Of a DNA stretch of 64,000 bases, positions 59,186-64,000 are shown piece after piece; position 1 is the stretch's first letter, and each line of letters opens with the position of its first letter. Location: the NCBI GenBank assembly GCA_963714375.1, contig CAVQOG010000003.1, forward strand, positions 376,699-440,698, in the 5' to 3' direction. Made by a program: the position numbers and the translations under genes. Origin of the DNA: UBA5794 sp963714375 (GTDB lineage Bacteria; Actinomycetota; Acidimicrobiia; Spongiisociales; UBA5794). Below the pieces are notes generated by a model. It ran no database searches. It saw nothing but the letters and a program-made list of their open reading frames with translations, and was not told the DNA's origin.

Positions 59186-60463
59186 CTACGGCTGCATTGC
59201 GGCAGCTCCTGCAACCAGCTGCTGCGAGTGTTCTAGGAGATAGTCGGCAAGCCAGTCTTCGTCGATGTGGCCCCACTGTTCATCGAACGGCACGTCAGGC
59301 AGGATCCACGCATGGAGCATCTCTCCAGTACGCGGGATGTTGAACGACCCGACCGGACACATCCCGAACGGCGACTCGAGTCCAGCAAGCAAGGGCGGGG
59401 TCAAGCCGAAGCACACGTTCTCATGAGCGTGCCACAGCATGATCGGACCGCCGTCGGTGGGACCCTTGTCGGTGAACCCATCCATCTCGAACATCACTCC
59501 GACAAGCACAGGACCGCTCAGCGTCTTCGCATAGATGAGTGATTCTGGATACTCGGGGTCAAGGATTCTCCCATCACCGATGAGGCTCTTGTTCTGGGCG
59601 TGATGATCAGATCCGATCACCGTCCCAACGTTGTATCCGGCCTGCTCGGCGACTGCTGGGTCCCGATACTTGTCCATGGCGAGCACGAGATCGGCGTGAA
59701 GGTCAGCCGCGTAGTGCAATTCCTCCGCTGTGGGTTCAAGTCGGTCAATGTATGGGACGAGGGTTCCGGGATCGGGGTACTCACCACCGTGGTGCCCACC
59801 GTCTGCACCGACCGTTGCAAAAGCACCGATCCACGCGGACACCCCCGTCAACACAACAAGCGCCACAACGCCAGCGGGTGCAAGTCTTCGCAGACGGGTG
59901 GCTCCTTCGGTTCCGGCGAGTGAGACCAAGCCGAGCGCAAACAGCTCAAGCAGCTTCGTCGCCATACCAAGCTGGTCGGCGGGGGCGCCGAGGATCCAGA
60001 ACGTCGCAATCGATCCGATGAGGATCGCTGCCGACAGCTTGCCGCGGACACTTCGAACCGTCCACCAGCCGGCGAAAGACAACAGCGCAGCGCCAGCGAT
60101 GTAGAGCACCGAGTAGCCGCTTGGCTCATGAGTGAGCACCAGCACGCCGTGGATCAGCGCTGAGTACCACAGTGCCACGGCCGCAATCCGTCGCGGAATC
60201 GACGCTGAGCGGAAGGCGTCGACAACAGCGGTCGCCCGACGTCCGCCGCGAGCAGCGAATGTCCGAACCAGTTTGACGGTCAACCAGATGACGATGGGTG
60301 CGAGTACAAGCAGGATCGATGCCAGCACGTGCTCAGGGATCACCGTGTACAACGGGTTACCGACGTATTCGCCGATCCCGAACCCTTCCAGAACACTCGT
60401 CGGTGTTCCACCATCCAGAGTGGGAATGACGATCGGATCGTCGGCGTGGAAGAACAGACTCAC
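59186..60463 (-). CDS. Polytopic membrane protein with His-rich exported domain
   Basis: 425 residues. About six membrane helices (residues 45-235), then an exported domain of about 190 residues. The domain carries HHGGEYPDPGTLVPY, LHADLVLAMDKYRDPAVAEQ, VIGSDHHAQNKSLIGDG, DPEYPESLIYAKTLSGPVLV, MLWHAHENVCFGLTPPLL, FGMCPVGSF and GEMLHAWILPDVPFDEQWGH. The H..WHAHENVC..C..MLHAW series suggests a metal site and, as I recall, recurs in uncharacterised actinobacterial proteins. GTG 60463 has AAGGAG 6 nt upstream, and it follows the gene at 60474 by 10 bp, so both share the CTCATC promoter. Function unknown; metal handling is inference. Confidence 0.75.
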   Translation of the reverse strand: MSLFFHADDPIVIPTLDGGTPTSVLEGFGIGEYVGNPLYTVIPEHVLASILLVLAPIVIWLTVKLVRTFAARGGRRATAVVDAFRSASIPRRIAAVALWYSALIHGVLVLTHEPSGYSVLYIAGAALLSFAGWWTVRSVRGKLSAAILIGSIATFWILGAPADQLGMATKLLELFALGLVSLAGTEGATRLRRLAPAGVVALVVLTGVSAWIGAFATVGADGGHHGGEYPDPGTLVPYIDRLEPTAEELHYAADLHADLVLAMDKYRDPAVAEQAGYNVGTVIGSDHHAQNKSLIGDGRILDPEYPESLIYAKTLSGPVLVGVMFEMDGFTDKGPTDGGPIMLWHAHENVCFGLTPPLLAGLESPFGMCPVGSFNIPRTGEMLHAWILPDVPFDEQWGHIDEDWLADYLLEHSQQLVAGAAAMQP

Positions 60464-60473
60464 AGTGGCTCCT

Positions 60474-60965
60474 TCACGTCAGCACATCGAGGATCGGACG
60501 GTCAGCTGGAATCGGCTCTCCAGGTGGCACCTCGACGTCGGAGTCACCGGAGCCTTGTTCGATGAACAGCGGCTTGGTGATGCGCAGCAGGCTCAGGGCG
60601 GCGATCGGGATGACGAATCCAACCATCAGCGGGATCAAGGGCGGCGGGGAACCGACCAGGGCGAAGGTGAGGAGAAGGTCGAGCGTCGCAAACACGATCA
60701 GTCCCCACTCGGAGACGATGGTTACCCGGCGAGCCCAACGGCGGAGTTTGCGGAGACCTCTGACCGTCAGGAACGTCAGGACCGTCGCTCCGGTGCTCAG
60801 GAGGAAGATGCCAGCGATAGCCGGCCCAGCGAAGGCAACCATGACGATGGCCTCGAGTGCCACGAGGAGCAGCATCGCACCCTGCAAAAGAACAAGAGCT
60901 CGGAGTACATCGAGGAATTGCATCAGACGTTGACTAGATCGCTTGATTTCGGGCGTTGATGTCAT
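60474..60965 (-). CDS. Four-helix membrane protein of the second two-component regulon
   Basis: 163 residues, about four membrane helices (FLDVLRALVLLQGAMLLLVA, AGPAIAGIFLLSTGATVLTF, WGLIVFATLDLLLTFALVG, LIPLMVGFVIPIAALSLL) and a Pro/Asp-rich tail. ATG 60965 is chosen because it lies 7 nt after the -10 of the repeat-containing promoter; longer starts at 60977 and 61001 fall within the promoter and operator. No family recognised. Co-transcribed with the His-rich membrane protein. Confidence 0.7.
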   Translation of the reverse strand: MTSTPEIKRSSQRLMQFLDVLRALVLLQGAMLLLVALEAIVMVAFAGPAIAGIFLLSTGATVLTFLTVRGLRKLRRWARRVTIVSEWGLIVFATLDLLLTFALVGSPPPLIPLMVGFVIPIAALSLLRITKPLFIEQGSGDSDVEVPPGEPIPADRPILDVLT

Positions 60966-60972
60966 GGGTTCA

Positions 60973-61026
60973 AACATGACGGCCCCCGATGAGTCGAACA
61001 TGGGTCACCGATGAGTCGCAAATGAG
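60973..61026 (-). promoter_or_regulatory. Promoter with four CTCATC-type 11-bp repeats
   Basis: Minus-strand units CTCATT (plus 61021-61026), CTCATC (61010-61015), CCCATG (60999-61004) and CTCATC (60988-60993), exact 11-bp pitch. Then come 9 bp and a -10-like CATGTT (60973-60978), and the ATG at 60965 after 7 nt. Confidence 0.75.
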
Positions 61027-61038
61027 AAGGAACAAAGC

Positions 61039-62418
61039 TCAGTTCGACGGCAAGGTGACGGTAAAGACTGCGCCGACGTCCTCACCGTTGGCGGCGGCGA
61101 TCGACCCTCCGTGTGCCTCGGCGACCGAGCGTGCGATGGCGAGCCCAAGGCCGTAACCATCGCCTGTACGGGCAGGGTCTCCCCTGTGGAACCGATCGAA
61201 GATCCGATCGAGATCATTGGCGTCGATTCCCTCGCCGTTGTCGGCAACCGTTATCTCGATGTGAGATTCGTACGCCGCAGCCGACACTGTCACGGTGTCG
61301 CCGCCATGGCGGTCGGCATTGTCGATGAGGATCCAGATCATCTCTGCGAGCTCGACAGCGTCACCGAGCGCAATGACTGGCCCCACGGAGGCGGTTCGAA
61401 CGTCAATGTCGAGATTCCTGGCCCGTCTGGCGACCGATGCCATAACTGCGCCAAGGTCCACGGGTCCGTGAGTTCGCATCGATGACGCTTCGAGGTCGGC
61501 TCGCGCAAGGAGCAGCAGCCTGTCGATGAGCTGTCCCATCCTCACTGCTTCCGAACGGATGTCGTGAATCGCGTCATCCCTGTCATCGGGATCTGCGGTT
61601 GGGCGATCAACAAGAAAACCAGCGTTGGCGAGGATGGAGGTGAGAGGTGAGCGAAGCTCGTGGGAGGCGTCCGCGATGAACTGGCGCTGACCAGCGATCG
61701 TGGCGTCGCGCTGGCGCGTTGCGTCCTCAATCGTGTCGAGCATCGAGTTGAATGAGGCTGTGAGCGCACCGATCTCGTCGTCGCGCTTCACGGGATCGAG
61801 CCGCTGGGAAAGATCACCGGTGCTTCCGATCTCGTCGGTGGTCTTCGCAAGCAGCTTGACGGGGCGAAGCGCACGTCCACTCATGAACCATGCACCGATG
61901 AGCGTTGCGATCAGAGCAATAATCGCAAAGACGAAGAGGAATCCCCTTGCTCCTTCAATTTGGGCGTCGACAACGCGTGCAGGTTGGGATGCAGCGACAA
62001 CGCCGATGCTCCCACTGGCGTCGGTCCACGGTCGGACTTGGCTTCTGATTCCGTTCTCCGTGATCTCCGAGCTGCCCTCTCCGAGAGCCTCTACGACGAC
62101 GGCGGCAGGGAGATCGAGGATGGTCCCGCCGACAGTGGCTGTGGCGTAGAGCGGGGTGCCCACGTCGTCATAGACGGTGGTGAAGGGCTGGTCGGAGGTA
62201 TCAGCGTCAGGGAGGAACAGCGGGTCGCTGCTAGGGGCTCCGGCCACGTCGACCGTGGCGAGTGCTTGAACCGCTGCTTCGACGGTCGAGGAGAGGAGGC
62301 GGTCCTGCTCTTCCCCGGACGATCCGACAAGGATCACCGCGATCAGGATGTTGAACAGCAGGAGGACCGCCGCTGTGAGTCCTACGCCGTACCAGGCAAG
62401 CCTCCAGCGAATCTTCAT
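61039..62418 (-). CDS. Sensor histidine kinase (second two-component system)
   Basis: 459 residues, MprB/CutS-like: helix 1 at about 10-32 (GVGLTAAVLLLFNILIAVIL), an exported sensor of about 115 residues, helix 2 at about 155-177, HAMP (GRALRPVKLLAKTTDEIGST), H box DASHELRSPLTSILANAG, N box with IDNADRHGG, G boxes VADNGEGID and GYGLGLAIA. It follows its response regulator by 6 bp. Signal unknown. Confidence 0.92.
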   Translation of the reverse strand: MKIRWRLAWYGVGLTAAVLLLFNILIAVILVGSSGEEQDRLLSSTVEAAVQALATVDVAGAPSSDPLFLPDADTSDQPFTTVYDDVGTPLYATATVGGTILDLPAAVVVEALGEGSSEITENGIRSQVRPWTDASGSIGVVAASQPARVVDAQIEGARGFLFVFAIIALIATLIGAWFMSGRALRPVKLLAKTTDEIGSTGDLSQRLDPVKRDDEIGALTASFNSMLDTIEDATRQRDATIAGQRQFIADASHELRSPLTSILANAGFLVDRPTADPDDRDDAIHDIRSEAVRMGQLIDRLLLLARADLEASSMRTHGPVDLGAVMASVARRARNLDIDVRTASVGPVIALGDAVELAEMIWILIDNADRHGGDTVTVSAAAYESHIEITVADNGEGIDANDLDRIFDRFHRGDPARTGDGYGLGLAIARSVAEAHGGSIAAANGEDVGAVFTVTLPSN

Positions 62419-62424
62419 CGGCCG

Positions 62425-63099
62425 CTACTCGGCTCGGAGCACATAGCCGGCACCGCGTACTGTGTGAATCACCCTCGGTTCACCGTCGGCTTCGAGTTTG
62501 GTTCGCAGATACCGCACGTACACATCCACGATGTTGCTCGTGGTATCGACATCGAGGCCCCAGACCGACTCAAGGATGCGGGACCGCGAAAGCACGATCC
62601 GTTCGTTTCGGAGGAAGTACTCAAGAAGCCGGAACTCGAGAGCCGTCATCTCGATGGACCGATCGCCACGTTTGACCTCAAGTCCGTCGACATCTGCGAA
62701 GACGTCACCAACCCGAATGACCTCGCGTCCGCCCGGTTCGTGGCGGCGGAGCAGGCTCCGCACCCTGGCGAGCAGCTCCTCGTATGCAAACGGTTTGACG
62801 AGGTAGTCGTCAGCGCCTGAGTCGAGACCGCTTACCCGGTCGTCGACCGAGTCCTTCGCCGTGAGCATCAGAACCGGAACCTTGCTGGCCTCTCTCAGGC
62901 GTCGACACACCTCGATTCCGTCGATGCCAGGCATCATGATGTCAAGCAGCACCAGGTCAGGACGATGATGGAGCGCTGAGCGCAGCGCCTCGTTGCCGTC
63001 GCTGGCAACTTCAACGCTGTACCCCTCATAGATGAGGGCGCGTCGAATGCTCGCGGCAATCCTCTCATCGTCGTCTGCAACCAGAATCTTCGGTTTCAC
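62425..63099 (-). CDS. OmpR/MprA-type response regulator (second two-component system)
   Basis: 224 residues. Receiver: ILVADDDERIAASI, phospho-Asp in LVLLDIMMPGIDGIEV, LTAKDS, KPFAYEELL. The winged helix includes IEMTALEFRLLEYFLRNERI, VDVYVRYLRTKLEADG and IHTVRGAGYVLR. GTG 63099 is chosen from a -10 (CATCAT) 6 nt upstream, so the mRNA is probably leaderless. Its promoter carries CTCATC-type repeats, as do two neighbouring promoters, indicating autoregulation and a local regulon. Confidence 0.93.
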   Translation of the reverse strand: MKPKILVADDDERIAASIRRALIYEGYSVEVASDGNEALRSALHHRPDLVLLDIMMPGIDGIEVCRRLREASKVPVLMLTAKDSVDDRVSGLDSGADDYLVKPFAYEELLARVRSLLRRHEPGGREVIRVGDVFADVDGLEVKRGDRSIEMTALEFRLLEYFLRNERIVLSRSRILESVWGLDVDTTSNIVDVYVRYLRTKLEADGEPRVIHTVRGAGYVLRAE

Positions 63100-63105
63100 A
63101 CCGTC

Positions 63106-63148
63106 ATGATGCCACGCCCACATGAGTCCCCGATGAGAGTCGCATGTG
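63106..63148 (-). promoter_or_regulatory. Autoregulatory promoter of second response regulator
   Basis: Minus-strand units CACATG (plus 63143-63148), CTCATC (63132-63137) and CTCATG (63121-63126) at 11-bp pitch, 9 bp, then -10 CATCAT (63106-63111), then 6 nt to GTG 63099. Confidence 0.7.
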
Positions 63149-63163
63149 TGCTGTCCGGCGCAA

Positions 63164-63217
63164 CTCATCGGACCCTCACCGATGACTCATCGGCGGCTCA
63201 TCTCACCATGGTCGTAT
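63164..63217 (+). promoter_or_regulatory. Promoter of SOD-like lipoprotein with four CTCATC repeats
   Basis: CTCATC (63164), CTCACC (63175), CTCATC (63186) and CTCATC (63197), exact 11-bp pitch, then 9 bp and TCGTAT (63212-63217) in the -10 position; ATG 63247 follows with GGAG upstream. Best-preserved array of the set. Confidence 0.78.
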
Positions 63218-63246
63218 TGGTCCCATAAGCAATCAAGTGGAGACCA

Positions 63247-63825
63247 ATGAAACGACCGATCACCATTCGAACCGCAATGGTTGCCGCACTCATGGCGACA
63301 ACGCTGGTGGCCGCTGCATGCGGAACGAGCGTCGCTACCGATGTGCCCGCATCCACGACGAGCTCCATCGCCGCCACCCACGACCACGACGCTGGGTCGA
63401 TGAACATGGGTGACGCCGACGAACCAATGGCTTCATCGATCGACGGTGCTGAGCTCACCACGGGGATCATCGAGCCACTCGTCAGCAATGCCCAAGCGAC
63501 GATAAGCGGGACCGCCGATCTCGCCCGCCATGACGGTGGGACCACCGTCACGGTCATGCTCAAGGGTCTGGAACCGGGAGCGACCTATATCGCCCATGTC
63601 CACGCGGATGTGTGCGCCAACGCAGGCGGACCGCACTATCAGTTCGAGGTCGGAGGGGATCACTACCCGCCGAACGAAATCCACCTCGCGTTCACCGCCG
63701 GTGACGACGGTTCCGGCCACATGACGGCCAACAACGACGCGGTCGCCGACAATCGGGCAGTCAGCATCGTGGTGCATCGGGCGATCGATGGAGCGCCAAA
63801 ACTGGCATGCGCCGACCTCAGCTGA
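63247..63825 (+). CDS. Cu/Zn-superoxide-dismutase-like lipoprotein
   Basis: 192 residues. Signal with lipobox (TLVAAAC), a His/Met-rich segment (ATHDHDAGSMNMGD) and a SOD_Cu-like beta-barrel: TYIAHVHADVCANAGG with the HVH metal ligands, GPHYQFEVGGDHYPPNEIHL, and RAVSIVVHRAIDGAPKLAC. The electrostatic loop and catalytic Arg of true SODs are not evident, so it may bind copper or zinc without dismutase activity. GGAG precedes ATG 63247. Divergent from, and co-regulated with, the second two-component system. Confidence 0.82.
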   Translation: MKRPITIRTAMVAALMATTLVAAACGTSVATDVPASTTSSIAATHDHDAGSMNMGDADEPMASSIDGAELTTGIIEPLVSNAQATISGTADLARHDGGTTVTVMLKGLEPGATYIAHVHADVCANAGGPHYQFEVGGDHYPPNEIHLAFTAGDDGSGHMTANNDAVADNRAVSIVVHRAIDGAPKLACADLS

Positions 63826-64000
63826 GCTTGGAGCTGCCCGCACGGCCGGGACCGCCAGAGTCCAGTTTGAGCCTGTCCCTGCACGCTGGGAAGGATGGGT
63901 CAGGCAATCTTCTGGTGTTCGACCAAGAAGAAGCCCAGAAACTCATGGGTGCCCTAGCCGCAGATGCAAGAAGACCCCAACAATCACGCGAGATTCAGTG
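63807..64000 (+). CDS. Possible gene start running off the right edge
   Basis: ATG 63807, overlapping the SOD-like gene end by 19 bp, opens a frame with no stop to the window edge (64 codons). It includes GKDGSGNLLVFDQEEAQKLM, which reads like real protein. No clear ribosome-binding site; product unknown because it is truncated. Confidence 0.4.
   Translation, partial: MRRPQLSLELPARPGPPESSLSLSLHAGKDGSGNLLVFDQEEAQKLMGALAADARRPQQSREIQ

Overview
The window is chromosomal DNA from a high-GC actinobacterium. Several features point to Actinomycetota, possibly an uncultured Acidimicrobiia: a SARP/BTAD regulator joined to a Ser/Thr kinase and a STAND ATPase, an F420-type (DUF385) enzyme, a 13E12-type DUF222-HNH gene with a mycobacterial-type SOS box, MprA-like two-component systems, many apparently leaderless starts (a -10 hexamer 6-8 nt before the start codon) and ATGA/GTGA overlaps. 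The phylum is an inference from gene content; no rRNA, tRNA, CRISPR array or intact transposase was seen.

Layout. 0.1-2.1 kb: ECF sigma factor with a membrane-anchored partner, then a repeat-rich spacer. 2.2-7.7 kb: a probable NO/redox and Fe-S module (SufR-like regulator, tandem DUF2249 protein, two NnrS-like membrane proteins, two hemerythrins, a MIP18/DUF59 protein) around a palindromic operator. 7.7-12.7 kb: GNAT, SnoaL-like, lipoprotein, zinc-ribbon, DUF385 and adenylate cyclase-TPR genes. 12.8-19.5 kb: a frameshifted SARP-cyclase-like-kinase-STAND-beta-propeller gene, preceded by a membrane protein with a four-fold repeat; both have 11-bp-periodic TTGAC repeats in their promoters. 19.7-25.9 kb: amidohydrolase, rimB-rimK-astE operon, CorA and MscS.

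26-33.4 kb: DUF6390 and EamA genes diverging from a complete group 3b-like NAD(P)-linked [NiFe]-hydrogenase operon (beta, cNMP-binding, gamma, delta, alpha, protease, HypA, HypC). A 124-bp tandem duplication at the delta/alpha junction has removed the alpha ATG, and HypA lacks its zinc domain. 33.4-45.4 kb: sigma/anti-sigma fusion, YCII, amidohydrolase, orphan histidine kinase, AONS-like enzyme, Sco1 and PCu(A)C copper proteins, hydrolase, LexA-controlled HNH gene, DUF6325 and a 46-aa membrane peptide. 45.5-46.1 kb: debris of at least three broken genes.

46.2-53 kb: large lipoprotein, cyclase-AAA ATPase, ferredoxin and a protein whose C-terminal coding end recurs in the debris. 53-59 kb: a surface module (beta-helix carbohydrate-binding lipoprotein, phosphodiester glycosidase, response regulator/histidine kinase, DUF4956). 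59-63.8 kb: a second two-component system with a His-rich membrane protein and a SOD-like lipoprotein. Each of the two response regulators appears to read its own 11-bp-periodic repeat (CTCAGG-type or CTCATC-type) placed 9 bp before the -10 in most of its promoters, so the two regulons can be drawn from the sequence alone.
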